Shown one piece after another: positions 33,857 through 42,172 of a stretch of 64,000 nt of DNA. A model generated the notes under the pieces. That model was given only the letters and a program-made list of their open reading frames with translations. It ran no database searches and had not been told where the DNA came from. A program made the position numbers and the translations under genes. This stretch comes from CAYQUO01 sp964420835 (GTDB lineage: Bacteria; Chloroflexota; Anaerolineae; Anaerolineales; Anaerolineaceae), in assembly GCA_964420835.1 (NCBI GenBank), contig CAYQUO010000010.1, positions 1 to 64,000 of the forward strand, given 5' to 3'. Position 1 is the stretch's first letter. The number at the start of each line of letters is the position of its first letter.

Positions 33857-34714
33857 TTAGACTGTTTGGGGGATGGAGGATAGATAAACAGGGATGGTTT
33901 CCCCTGTCTCTTTGAAACCCAGGTGGTGGTAAACAGCCAAAGACGCCCTGTTTGTGCTTTGAGTATTTACGGTTATATGGTAAATACCCATTCTATTAAG
34001 CTGATTAATGACATCAATTACCAGTTCGCTCCCCAATCCTTTCTTTTGAGCATTTGGGGCAACGGCAAGCCTGGCCAGATGAGCCCCTTGATATGTTCTT
34101 GAAGTTATTTGATAACCAACCACCTGTTCTTCAAATTTGGCAACCGATGCAATAAAACTGTCATGGAATGTTCGGCGGAAGCTGTTATGGGACAGGTTCC
34201 ACAGTTGGGCGAAGGCCATATGATCGATCTCGCAGACTGCATCAAGGTCGTTATCCCGCATTGGCATTATTGAAATGCCACTTTTCAATTCATGCTTCAG
34301 GGACCTGGTTTCCTTCCTTTCGAGCACAACGATATCTTCAACATGATCAAACCGATTTTCTTCCAGGAGGTGGGAATACCAATCGGTAAAAGAAAGACTG
34401 ACACAAGTTACTGGCTTATGTTGGTAGTGCTCGTTGACTTTGGCGAAAAGAGTCTCCCAGGCTTCAGAAATTTCCAAATCAGCCGTGGCAGTGAACAACC
34501 GAACCCAGGCTACACCAGGGGGATCTTCCTGGCAGGCCAGTGCAGCAATGATATGTTTTCCGCTCTCGATAAGCCAGAAGGGTGGAATACCAATCCAGTC
34601 CAGCGGATGGCACCAATCAAGATGACGGTGGGTAAAGAATTCATAATCGATGAGCGCACGAAGTTCGCTTGCATCCGTAGAGCCTGCAGGCCGCACCCCT
34701 ATTGGGATTGGCAT
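33857..34714 (-). CDS. GNAT-family N-acetyltransferase
   Basis: 285 aa, longer than a minimal GNAT. The catalytic GNAT domain is C-terminal (about 150-285): AHLARLAVAPNAQKKGLGSE contains the acetyl-CoA loop, followed by VNTQSTNRASLAVYHHLGF. The N-terminal half looks like a divergent GNAT-like repeat (AALACQEDPPGVAWVRLFTA). AGGAAG precedes the ATG. The acceptor is unknown. It is the last gene of the minus-strand directon that begins near 45 kb, 12 bp after the TPR gene. Confidence 0.87.
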   Translation of the reverse strand: MPIPIGVRPAGSTDASELRALIDYEFFTHRHLDWCHPLDWIGIPPFWLIESGKHIIAALACQEDPPGVAWVRLFTATADLEISEAWETLFAKVNEHYQHKPVTCVSLSFTDWYSHLLEENRFDHVEDIVVLERKETRSLKHELKSGISIMPMRDNDLDAVCEIDHMAFAQLWNLSHNSFRRTFHDSFIASVAKFEEQVVGYQITSRTYQGAHLARLAVAPNAQKKGLGSELVIDVINQLNRMGIYHITVNTQSTNRASLAVYHHLGFKETGETIPVYLSSIPQTV

Positions 34715-34726
34715 TTGTCTTCCTGC

Positions 34727-35248
34727 CTATCCCTTGAAAAACCGAAAAGGAATTCCGATTAGGCGTTTTAACATCTTTTCCCTTTTGGATAATTTGGGTG
34801 CATTGTTGAGCGCGGAATGCATGGACGTTAAAGCCCCTAACTGGTCTCCCCTTTTTATTTGAACCGAGGAAAGGCTTTTCAATGTCAATGCCTGCAATTC
34901 TGTTTCACCTAATTCTCTGAAGATTTCTACTGATTCTTGAAAGAGTTGTTCGGCTTTTTCCAAGCTGCCCAAGGCTTCCAGGGCTGAAGCCTGATTTGCC
35001 AACGACATTGCTTGTTTAAGGCGGTCACCAATCGAGATAAAGGTGACCTCAGTACCTTCGGCAGCAGCCAGCGCACCTTGAAAATCGCCAGCCTTCAGGA
35101 GAGCGACACTGCAATTATTTAATGCTTCGGCTGCAGCAACCGGGTCGCTTGACTCCAGGTCTTTCGCGATCATTTTGTACTTTTCGGCTGCATCAGCAAA
35201 ATTTCCGGCATGATATGCAGCCTCGGCTTCTTTTTGTTTGGCGTTCAT
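34727..35248 (-). CDS. TPR-repeat protein
   Basis: 173 aa, soluble. Three to four tetratricopeptide-type repeats: AEAAYHAGNFADAAEKYKMI (about 7-26), AAEALNNCSVALLKAGDFQG (about 38-57), a third with QAMSLANQASALEALGSLEK and a fourth with ELQALTLKSLSSVQIKRGDQ. It should be a protein-interaction scaffold. It is 7 bp downstream of the double-XRE regulator and in line with CpaF, so a link to the same process is plausible. No SD is evident at the ATG. Confidence 0.85.
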   Translation of the reverse strand: MNAKQKEAEAAYHAGNFADAAEKYKMIAKDLESSDPVAAAEALNNCSVALLKAGDFQGALAAAEGTEVTFISIGDRLKQAMSLANQASALEALGSLEKAEQLFQESVEIFRELGETELQALTLKSLSSVQIKRGDQLGALTSMHSALNNAPKLSKREKMLKRLIGIPFRFFKG

Positions 35249-35255
35249 ATTGTTA

Positions 35256-35933
35256 TCAGTATGTGATCTCCAATAAACCTTCGGCTACTGTTCGCAACCT
35301 GTCAACAGGAAGCTCGCTTAAATGGATCGCCAGGTCAATAAATGGTCGGTTCACCGGTTTGCTGATAAAGTCTTGCAGCCCTGCTGGCAGTTCGGAAAAA
35401 TTTGCCATGGCTTTATGCTGTTTATGCCAGGTTCCCAGTTTCCCGGTCTGGTCAAACACATCCTCCAGGCGTAGATCCAACCCCTTAAGGATCTCCTCAA
35501 GACGTGTAACCGGTATTTCCTTGTTTCCATTTTCATAGGATTGAAGTTGTTCAAGGGGGATGTTGCATTGTTCAGCGAATACCTTCTCATCTATGTTTTT
35601 GGTTGTCCGCTGTTGTCGTATCCTGGCACCGATGATCTTGTTCCGCAATGACTTTAACCGCCCAATTTCCTGGGTGATTGGTGACGTCTTTTCAAGAAGC
35701 GATTCCCGGCTCCAAAAATGAGATATGGGCACTTTTAAGGAATACGCCAGGATTTCCAATTCAGGAAGAGAAGGGGCATCCTCGCCATGTTCATAGTTGA
35801 GGTATTTTTCTGTACTGATTCCCAGGACTTCTGCACATTCTTCTGGTGTCCAACGGGCTGCCAATCTTGCATCGTACAATAGCGTTCCAAGAATCCGGTT
35901 TCGTAACACATAGGTTTGGGTTTTTTCGAACAT
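35256..35933 (-). CDS. Double-XRE helix-turn-helix regulator
   Basis: 225 aa from the ATG at 35933, which has AGGAGG (35938-35943 on the opposite strand) ahead of it; a longer frame upstream overlaps cpaF and is not favoured. Two Cro/cI-type HTH domains: the first at about 18-75 (RWTPEECAEVLGISTEKYLN, YEHGEDAPSLPEL) and the second at about 90-150 (FAEQCNIPLEQLQSYENGNK). The C-terminal 60 residues (LPAGLQDFISKPVNRPFIDL) may be a dimerisation or sensor part. Twin HTH domains suggest recognition of an extended operator. Located between CpaF and the TPR gene. Confidence 0.88.
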   Translation of the reverse strand: MFEKTQTYVLRNRILGTLLYDARLAARWTPEECAEVLGISTEKYLNYEHGEDAPSLPELEILAYSLKVPISHFWSRESLLEKTSPITQEIGRLKSLRNKIIGARIRQQRTTKNIDEKVFAEQCNIPLEQLQSYENGNKEIPVTRLEEILKGLDLRLEDVFDQTGKLGTWHKQHKAMANFSELPAGLQDFISKPVNRPFIDLAIHLSELPVDRLRTVAEGLLEITY

Positions 35934-35958
35934 TATCCCTCCTGAATCTCTTTTTGGT

Positions 35959-37272
35959 CTATCTCCTGCGAATACCAGCCTGGTTGGGTAAACTTGAACT
36001 GAATACTTCAGGGCCAAGCCGGAAACCGGCGACCTCCAGCCTGGGGGTAAATAATGGACGGATCCCCGTGGCCTTTAAATCACCAATCACTTTCCCGTCC
36101 TGGGTGATTCCGGTTTGCTCAAAGCGAAAGATTTCTGTCATGACAACCGTCGCGCCCTCCATGCCGGCAACCTCACTGATGGATGTTACTTTTCTGCTTC
36201 CATCCCTCATCCTGGCGATGTGGACAATAAGGTCGATTGCTGATGCGACCTGTTCTCGAATGGATTTCAGAGGCAGGTCCATTCCCGACATAAGGCACAT
36301 GGTTTCAAGCCGGGATAAGGCGTCTCTAGGACTATTGGCATGCAAGGTAGTTAAAGAACCATCATGACCAGTGTTCATCGCCTGTAACATGTCCAAAGCC
36401 TCACCACCTCGAACCTCTCCAACAATAATCCTGTCTGGCCTCATCCGCAAGGAGTTTCTCACCAGGTCACGAATGACGACCGCATTCCTGCCTTCCACGT
36501 TAGGGGGTTTGGTTTCCATCCGAACAACATGACTTTGCTGTAATTGCAGTTCAGCCGCATCCTCGATTGTAATGATTCTCTCTGTTGTGGGAATAAAACT
36601 GGATAGTGCATTCAACAGGGTTGTTTTTCCGGATCCGGTTCCTCCGGAAATAATGATATTCAAACGGCTGATGATACAGGCCCTAAGGAATTCCGCCATC
36701 CCTCGGGTGATGCTTCCGATCGTCAGAAGTTCATTAATTTTCAGCCGGTCTTTGATGAACTTTCGGATTGTAATTGTTGGTCCGTCAATTGCTACCGGCG
36801 GAATAACTGCATTAACACGTGATCCATCCGGAAGACGGGCGTCAACTGTTGGACTGTCAGCGTCAATCCGCCTCCCAAGTGGCAGGATGATTCGGTCTAT
36901 CAGTCTCAGCACCTGGTCGTCATTTTCAAAGGTGATATCCGTCTTGCTAACGATCCCTTGTTTTTCAATATAAACATTTAAATGGCCGTTCACCATTACT
37001 TCTGATATATCAGGTTCATTTAGCAATGCCTGGATGGGCCCAAAACCCAACAATTCGTCAATGATTTCATCGAACAATTGGTCCCGAACCTGGGATGGCA
37101 GTTGGAGTTTTGTGCTTAGATAGGCCTGGTCCAGCAATTGACTTACGAGCGCCTGTTTATTATGGTCATCAACAGGGCGGGATTCTAGCTCTCGTGAAAT
37201 GTACCCAATCAGGTAATTCTTTAATTTCACAATTTCAGGATTTCGTGAGGTTCCACCAGTCGAATTGACCAT
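35959..37272 (-). CDS. cpaF: CpaF/TadA-family secretion ATPase
   Basis: 437 aa from ATG 37272 (GAGGAAG just upstream; a TTG ten codons earlier would overlap the previous gene). It is a hexameric VirB11-like ATPase for Tad pili or related type IV filament machines. Seen: LLNEPDISEVMVNGHLNVYI, the Walker A GGTGSGKTTLLN near 225, the Asp box TIEDAAELQLQQSHVVR, RNSLRMRPDRIIVGEVRGGE and the His box TGHDGSLTTLHANS. No TadB/TadC, prepilin, prepilin peptidase or CpaE gene is adjacent in this window; it sits instead among two-component and XRE genes, so its machine is encoded elsewhere or its role differs. Confidence 0.93.
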   Translation of the reverse strand: MVNSTGGTSRNPEIVKLKNYLIGYISRELESRPVDDHNKQALVSQLLDQAYLSTKLQLPSQVRDQLFDEIIDELLGFGPIQALLNEPDISEVMVNGHLNVYIEKQGIVSKTDITFENDDQVLRLIDRIILPLGRRIDADSPTVDARLPDGSRVNAVIPPVAIDGPTITIRKFIKDRLKINELLTIGSITRGMAEFLRACIISRLNIIISGGTGSGKTTLLNALSSFIPTTERIITIEDAAELQLQQSHVVRMETKPPNVEGRNAVVIRDLVRNSLRMRPDRIIVGEVRGGEALDMLQAMNTGHDGSLTTLHANSPRDALSRLETMCLMSGMDLPLKSIREQVASAIDLIVHIARMRDGSRKVTSISEVAGMEGATVVMTEIFRFEQTGITQDGKVIGDLKATGIRPLFTPRLEVAGFRLGPEVFSSSLPNQAGIRRR

Positions 37273-37279
37273 ACTTCCT

Positions 37280-37570
37280 CTATCCGTTTTCCTTCTCATC
37301 AACCGGCAGCATCCATACCAGTTGTGGCAGACCGATGATTATCATCTTTGTTTTATGAATGATGTTGTTGTCTGGGCCAAATACGGTAGCGTCTGTGAGA
37401 ATAACAAACCCATCGCAATTTTCCAGTTCTTCCTTAATCCTCAAACTGGGACGCACATGGAATTTTCCGTGAATAGCCTCTTTGGTTGTCTGCACGATTA
37501 CAGGGATCGGGTGTTTGGTGATTACATCGGTAAATATTTTGCCCTTGTCTTCATACGCATCGTACATCAA
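37280..37570 (-). CDS. Small conserved-looking protein of unknown function
   Basis: 96 aa, beta-rich: PIPVIVQTTKEAIHGKFHVR, LRIKEELENCDGFVILTDAT, VFGPDNNIIHKTKMIIIG. The pattern (V-x-T-x-x-x-I-x-G-x-x-H-V-R-P, then L-T-D-A) resembles small domains that I have seen annotated only as DUFs; I cannot name it with confidence. It overlaps the response regulator by ATGA (37567-37570) and is 7 bp ahead of cpaF, so it is fixed in the two-component/CpaF operon and may be a partner of either. Confidence 0.8.
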   Translation of the reverse strand: MMYDAYEDKGKIFTDVITKHPIPVIVQTTKEAIHGKFHVRPSLRIKEELENCDGFVILTDATVFGPDNNIIHKTKMIIIGLPQLVWMLPVDEKENG

Positions 37571-38289
37571 TTTCCACCACCTTTCTCATTCGACAGGTTG
37601 TCTTCCACTGGCGGCATGAGATACCCCAACCCAGCACGGGTTACAATATGTTGTGGGCTGTGTGGATTCTCTTCCAATTTTTGCCTCAACCGGGCAATAC
37701 TTACCCATAAGATCTCTTTATCATCTTTGTATTGTGGCCCCCAAATTGCGGTCAGCAGTTCTTCGGCTGACATCACCTGTCCGACATTATGGGCGAACTG
37801 AATAAGAAGCCGGTATTCTGTCGCGGACAAATACACTGGTTTGGACCCCTTCCAAACCTCTGCCTTTGCAAAATCGATTCTCAATTGCCCGTGGTCGAAA
37901 ATGCGCGCCTGTGTGGATTTCTCGGATGTTGTCACCCTCCGTAATACCGCATGGACTCTCGCGACCAACTCAGTGGCCGAAAAAGGTTTTACAACATAGT
38001 CATCTGCGCCGGCATTTAAACCCTTAACCCTGTCATATTCTTCTCCTTTTGCGGTAAGCATGATGATGGGGATATTTGAGAATTGTCGAATACGTTCGCA
38101 GGTCTGAAAACCATCCAGTTTTGGCATCATAACATCGAGGATGACCAGGTTGGGGCGTTTTGAGGATATGATCTCAAGAGCCTCTTCCCCGTTGTCGGCG
38201 GTAATAATATCAAATCCTTCCGTTTCCAGGTTGGCTTTTAATAATTTTTGGTATAAAACTTCATCGTCAACAACTAGGATTGTAGTCAT
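37567..38289 (-). CDS. OmpR/PhoB-family response regulator
   Basis: 240 aa. Receiver domain (about 1-120): ILVVDDEVLYQKLL with the acidic pair, VILDVMMPKLDGF with the phospho-accepting Asp near 54, IIMLTAKGEEYDRVKGL and DDYVVKPF with the conserved Lys. A winged-helix DNA-binding domain follows (about 130-225: LSATEYRLLIQFAHNVGQVM, EILWVSIARLRQKLEENP, VTRAGLGYLM). The ATG overlaps the stop of the upstream GAF kinase (38286-38289). Two kinases precede it in the same operon, so either or both could be its partner. Confidence 0.95.
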   Translation of the reverse strand: MTTILVVDDEVLYQKLLKANLETEGFDIITADNGEEALEIISSKRPNLVILDVMMPKLDGFQTCERIRQFSNIPIIMLTAKGEEYDRVKGLNAGADDYVVKPFSATELVARVHAVLRRVTTSEKSTQARIFDHGQLRIDFAKAEVWKGSKPVYLSATEYRLLIQFAHNVGQVMSAEELLTAIWGPQYKDDKEILWVSIARLRQKLEENPHSPQHIVTRAGLGYLMPPVEDNLSNEKGGGN

Positions 38290-39533
38290 TCTGGACCTCC
38301 TTCAGTCAAGGCTGTGTTATTCAATCTAGGGGGATGGTTGGGTAAACAAATGATAAATGCCAGTCCTTCACCCAATTTCGAACTGGCTTGGATTGTTCCC
38401 GAGTGAGCCATGATTATCTGTTTACAAATGAATAATCCTAGTCCGGATCCATGGGAGGTAATCGTCTGGTCCTGGCCGCGGAAGAAACGATCAAAAATGA
38501 ACGGAAGGGCATCCTCTGTAATGCCCGGGCCGTGATCCTGGTATTGGATCTTTGTGTCAGTTTCGTTTTGTTCAATTTGGATGAAAATATCCGCACCCGG
38601 CGCATACTTGATTGAATTGCTGACAAGATTTTCAAAAATTTGTGCAATGCGAAATGGGTCTGCCTCAATGGTTGTTGTACCAGGAGCAAGCTCGAAGCGG
38701 ATTTTTAATGAAGGCGAATATAGCTTTGCCCGTGTGATCACATCAGCCAGAACGGAGTCCAGCCTCACAGGTTGATAATTGATGGTGAATTGTCCGGATT
38801 GCAAGCGGGCAGAATCGAGAAGATTATCAATTAACCTTTGAAGATTGTCTGTTTCCTGTTCAATGATTTGTAAGAATTCCTCCCTTGTAGCTGTTTTCCA
38901 GCGAGCGTCTTTCCGCAGGAGCGTAGTTGTATAGCCTTTGATAAACCCGAGAGGGGTGCGTAGCTCGTGGGAAATGTTTGAGATGAAATCCTCCTGGAGT
39001 TGCACCATTTGATGGCGGGTCTCCAACTCGTGGTCACGTTCTGCCAGTTGTTGGGTTTCTCCCAATAATGCCACCTGGTTGGCGATGAACCGAATCAACT
39101 TTTCATCCTCGTCACAATATTTTGGCCCGCCAAAACGAATGATTACAAGGGCACCGGTAATGCGATGACGGATGGTCAATGGCACTCCCAGGAGATACGG
39201 CCGCCTAAGCCGGTCATTCTCATCATCTCCTGGCAGGGATACAACCTGTCTTTTCCCATAAACTATCTGATTGGCAATATCCTCCCCCCAGGCGATATCA
39301 GTTTCAGCACTGCGCCCCCTTCCAACCGCTTTTGCATACGAAATTTCCAGGATATCCGATTTCTGGTTTAAACTGTAAACCACAATATTGTCAAATATAA
39401 ATATCTTCCTCAACTGCCTGACGATCTCGTCCATGGCAGTTTTCCAGCTTTTAAAATGGGTAATGATGTTACTGATATTGAATAGGTGTTCTGGTTTGAT
39501 GGTTTCAAAAGACGGGGTTGTAATCATCGTCAT
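38286..39533 (-). CDS. GAF-domain sensor histidine kinase
   Basis: 415 aa, no membrane helix. An N-terminal GAF-like domain (about 30-165, with FIFDNIVVYSLNQ and LGVPLTIRHRITGALVI) is followed by a HisKA box DFISNISHELRTPLGF (phospho-accepting His near 197), N-box ENLVSNSIKYAP, G1 DHGPGITEDALPF and G2 HGSGLGLFICKQI. It should sense a cytoplasmic ligand or redox cue and phosphorylate the response regulator encoded directly downstream (4-bp overlap). It also overlaps the upstream MshEN-type kinase by 4 bp. Confidence 0.94.
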   Translation of the reverse strand: MTMITTPSFETIKPEHLFNISNIITHFKSWKTAMDEIVRQLRKIFIFDNIVVYSLNQKSDILEISYAKAVGRGRSAETDIAWGEDIANQIVYGKRQVVSLPGDDENDRLRRPYLLGVPLTIRHRITGALVIIRFGGPKYCDEDEKLIRFIANQVALLGETQQLAERDHELETRHQMVQLQEDFISNISHELRTPLGFIKGYTTTLLRKDARWKTATREEFLQIIEQETDNLQRLIDNLLDSARLQSGQFTINYQPVRLDSVLADVITRAKLYSPSLKIRFELAPGTTTIEADPFRIAQIFENLVSNSIKYAPGADIFIQIEQNETDTKIQYQDHGPGITEDALPFIFDRFFRGQDQTITSHGSGLGLFICKQIIMAHSGTIQASSKLGEGLAFIICLPNHPPRLNNTALTEGGPE

Positions 39534-40561
39534 GGTAAATTGTTCGTAGAGGTCGATGGGAGGAGGAAGTAGAATTCGCTCCCTTTTCCTGCCTTTGATT
39601 TTACACTGATTGACGAGCCATGAGCCTCGATGATCTTTTTAACCAGGGAGAGGCCAAGCCCGGTTCCGCTGGTTTTCCGGTTCCTATCCGCATCCAATTG
39701 ATGAAAAGGTTCGAAGATCTCATTGGTTTTGTTCTCAGGTATTCCAATTCCTGTGTCAATTATAGCCACCCGCACGAATGGGCCTTCAGTCCGGATTTCA
39801 ATGTCAATATGACCGCCTTTTGGCGTAAATTTGCTGGCATTTTCCAAAAGGTGGGATATTACCCATTGGATTTTCGATTTATCAATTTTTACCCGGGGAA
39901 GCCCTGGTTGAATATGTTGGGTTATCACTTGTTCCTGCGCATTGAATTCATCTTTCATGCGGATAATGATCGCTTTTATGAATGGTTCCAAATCGGTATT
40001 CTCGAGCTGAAGGTCGATCTGGCCTTTCTCTGCCATGGAGAATTGGATAAGGTCTTCGATCAATTTTTCCAGTTGGTTGTACGATTTCTGTATTGTCATC
40101 AGGGCCAGCCGCTGGCCTTCAGATAGGGGGCCCAGGTCTCCGGCGATTAATAGGTCGATGTACCCACTGATATGTGCAAGAGGCGTGCGCAATTCATGGG
40201 AAATATTTGCAACAAAATTGGATTTTAATCGGTTTAGTTCTGAAAGTTGGTCGTAGGCTGCTGCCAGCTCTTTGGTCCTCTCCTCTACTCTGGCTTCCAA
40301 TTGCTGGTTGGAGCGGAGAAGTGCGTTTCGCAGGGCGAGTACCTGTTCAGTGATCGCCTGGTCAAGGTCGTCTTTTGAAAGGCTGCCCATCTGGATGAGG
40401 ATCTGTCCCAGTAATGGAACCGGTTTTCCTTCAGAACGGATTTGTTCTTGGAGATGCAGAGCTTTTTCAAGATCAAGAGGAGTGATCATCTCCCTGCTAA
40501 TCAGGTACTCACCTAGGCGGCTTACCAATATTTCCGGCTTTAAGGATAACTGTTGAGGCAT
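39530..40561 (-). CDS. Histidine kinase with MshEN-like N-terminal domain
   Basis: 343 aa from ATG 40561; a longer frame begins inside the amidohydrolase gene and is not needed. Residues 12-85 read like an MshEN/T2SSE-N module: RLGEYLISREMITPLDLEKA and LLGQILIQMGSLSKDDLDQA, two L-G-x-x-L repeats of the kind that bind cyclic di-GMP in MshE. A short coiled coil (about 88-115) leads to HisKA SNFVANISHELRTPLAHISG (His near 126), N-box LLENASKFTPKGG, G1 DTGIGIPENK and G2 TSGTGLGLSLVKK. No membrane helix. It lies 7 bp after the amidohydrolase and overlaps the GAF kinase (ATGA). Cyclic di-GMP input is an inference from the domain pattern. Confidence 0.9.
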   Translation of the reverse strand: MPQQLSLKPEILVSRLGEYLISREMITPLDLEKALHLQEQIRSEGKPVPLLGQILIQMGSLSKDDLDQAITEQVLALRNALLRSNQQLEARVEERTKELAAAYDQLSELNRLKSNFVANISHELRTPLAHISGYIDLLIAGDLGPLSEGQRLALMTIQKSYNQLEKLIEDLIQFSMAEKGQIDLQLENTDLEPFIKAIIIRMKDEFNAQEQVITQHIQPGLPRVKIDKSKIQWVISHLLENASKFTPKGGHIDIEIRTEGPFVRVAIIDTGIGIPENKTNEIFEPFHQLDADRNRKTSGTGLGLSLVKKIIEAHGSSISVKSKAGKGSEFYFLLPSTSTNNLP

Positions 40562-40568
40562 GTCTATA

Positions 40569-42170
40569 TCAATCCACAGGACAATTATGTGATTTCCACA
40601 CCCATCTTCCCCCAACCATGGTGGCTAGCGGCGTTATATGGTGTATTTCATGTTTCGGTATGGTAAATGGATCCACTGGCAGCAGGATCAGGTCAGCGTT
40701 GTAACCGGGTTCTATTCTGCCCTGGGTGGTTTCCCGGCTTGCAGCATAGGAGGCTCCGGTCGTGTATCCTTTTAGGGCGATTTCCAATGGTATTCTTTGC
40801 TCCGGGTGCCAGCCGCAATCATCTGGATATCCATCCTTGCGGCAACGTGTTGTGGCGGAATGCAAGCCCCAAAATGGATTTGGTGATTCCACTGGTGCAT
40901 CTGATCCAAATGCCAGGATGACTCCGCCATCCAGTAACGACTTGTAAGCGTAACAGTACCGAGTTCTTTCGCCCAGGTAGTGGTCTGCCAGGGACATATC
41001 AGAGGTGGCATGAATGGGTTGCACAGAACCAATGATCTTGTGTCGTCTCAGAAGTGGCAGGTCGTTAGGGTGCAGTATCTGTACATGTTCGATCCTGTGC
41101 CGCAAGCCAATTAAATGATTGTTGTTTTCAAATGTTCGTAATTTCCCCAGGCCTTTCAATGCTTCATGGTTGGCCCTGTCCCCAATGGCGTGGATCGCCA
41201 GGCTAAAACCTGCAGTGCTGGTTTTCTGCCCAACCTCGTATATCTCTTCGCTGTTGAAGAACAGCATACCGAGGTTCTGTCCCTGTCCCTGGTATGGTTC
41301 GAATAGAGCAGCGGATTGAGGTCCAAGCGCTCCATCTGCAAAGATTTTTACCGGCCCTATCCACAGGGTCGTGTCACCAATTCCAGTTCTAAGCTCCTGC
41401 CGGATGGCATCGTCAAGGCTCTCGATGGGAATACTTTTTTGTACTCGAAGTTGCAACCTGTTGGTGTTATGAAGATGTCGCAAGGCTGAAAAACAGGTGG
41501 TAGAGTCAAAATCGTGGATGCATGTCAAGCCTGATTTCCAAAGGTGTACCTGGGCTTTTTCAATTGCGTCTGCGGTATCTTGGAGACTGGGAAGGGGAAT
41601 GATCCGCGAAACCATTTCCATCGCCCCTTCGTACAGGATTCCGTTTGGTTTCCCTTGAAAATCCCTTCCGATCTGACCGTTCGTCGGGTTGGGTGTGTTT
41701 TCGTCAATCTTTGCAGAGTTCATCGCCGGTTGATTTACCCAGGCAGCATGTAGTGACTTTGCAGTCAGGTATACTGGGTTATCGGGGGCAGCATCGTTCA
41801 ACTGTTCAATCGTTCCAAATCCATCGGCCCACGTATTTTGATTCCATCCATGCCCCAGGATCCATTTCCCTGGTTGAATTTCAGACGCTCTTGCTCTTAC
41901 GCGTTCAAGGCATTCGTCCAATGTATCTGTTTCACAGGCAACTTGGTCGATGCCCAAGGCGTATCTTTCCAGGTGAAGGTGGGCATCTGTCAATCCCGGC
42001 CACAGTGTTCTGCCATCCAAGTCGATTTTCGTTGGGTTCCGCCCTGGTATTGAAAATATATCCTCATCTGAACCTGTAGCCAGGATCTGACCATCCTGGA
42101 TGGCCACTGCCGTGGGGCGGGGTTTAGTGCCATCTATCGTATAAATATTGGCGTTGTGCAGGATCAGCAA
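40569..42170 (-). CDS. YtcJ-like amidohydrolase
   Basis: 533 aa, amidohydrolase 3 family. The TIM-barrel metal sites are visible: GLTDAHLHLERYALG (H-x-H, about 60-65), the middle TCIHDFD, LAIHAIGDRANHEAL with two ligand His, RIEHVQILHPNDL, and the terminal Asp in LAFGSDAPVESPNPFWG. The C-terminal composite beta domain ends RIEPGYNADLILLPVDP. YtcJ-like enzymes hydrolyse amide bonds of poorly defined substrates; specificity cannot be predicted. It is 2 bp downstream of parB and 7 bp upstream of the MshEN kinase, hence in the same directon, although no functional link to chromosome partition is obvious. Confidence 0.92.
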   Translation of the reverse strand: MLILHNANIYTIDGTKPRPTAVAIQDGQILATGSDEDIFSIPGRNPTKIDLDGRTLWPGLTDAHLHLERYALGIDQVACETDTLDECLERVRARASEIQPGKWILGHGWNQNTWADGFGTIEQLNDAAPDNPVYLTAKSLHAAWVNQPAMNSAKIDENTPNPTNGQIGRDFQGKPNGILYEGAMEMVSRIIPLPSLQDTADAIEKAQVHLWKSGLTCIHDFDSTTCFSALRHLHNTNRLQLRVQKSIPIESLDDAIRQELRTGIGDTTLWIGPVKIFADGALGPQSAALFEPYQGQGQNLGMLFFNSEEIYEVGQKTSTAGFSLAIHAIGDRANHEALKGLGKLRTFENNNHLIGLRHRIEHVQILHPNDLPLLRRHKIIGSVQPIHATSDMSLADHYLGERTRYCYAYKSLLDGGVILAFGSDAPVESPNPFWGLHSATTRCRKDGYPDDCGWHPEQRIPLEIALKGYTTGASYAASRETTQGRIEPGYNADLILLPVDPFTIPKHEIHHITPLATMVGGRWVWKSHNCPVD

Positions 42171-42172
42171 AA

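Noticed and set aside
35959..37272. Tad pilus locus
   Set aside because: Only CpaF is present; pilin, TadB/C and secretin genes are absent from the window.
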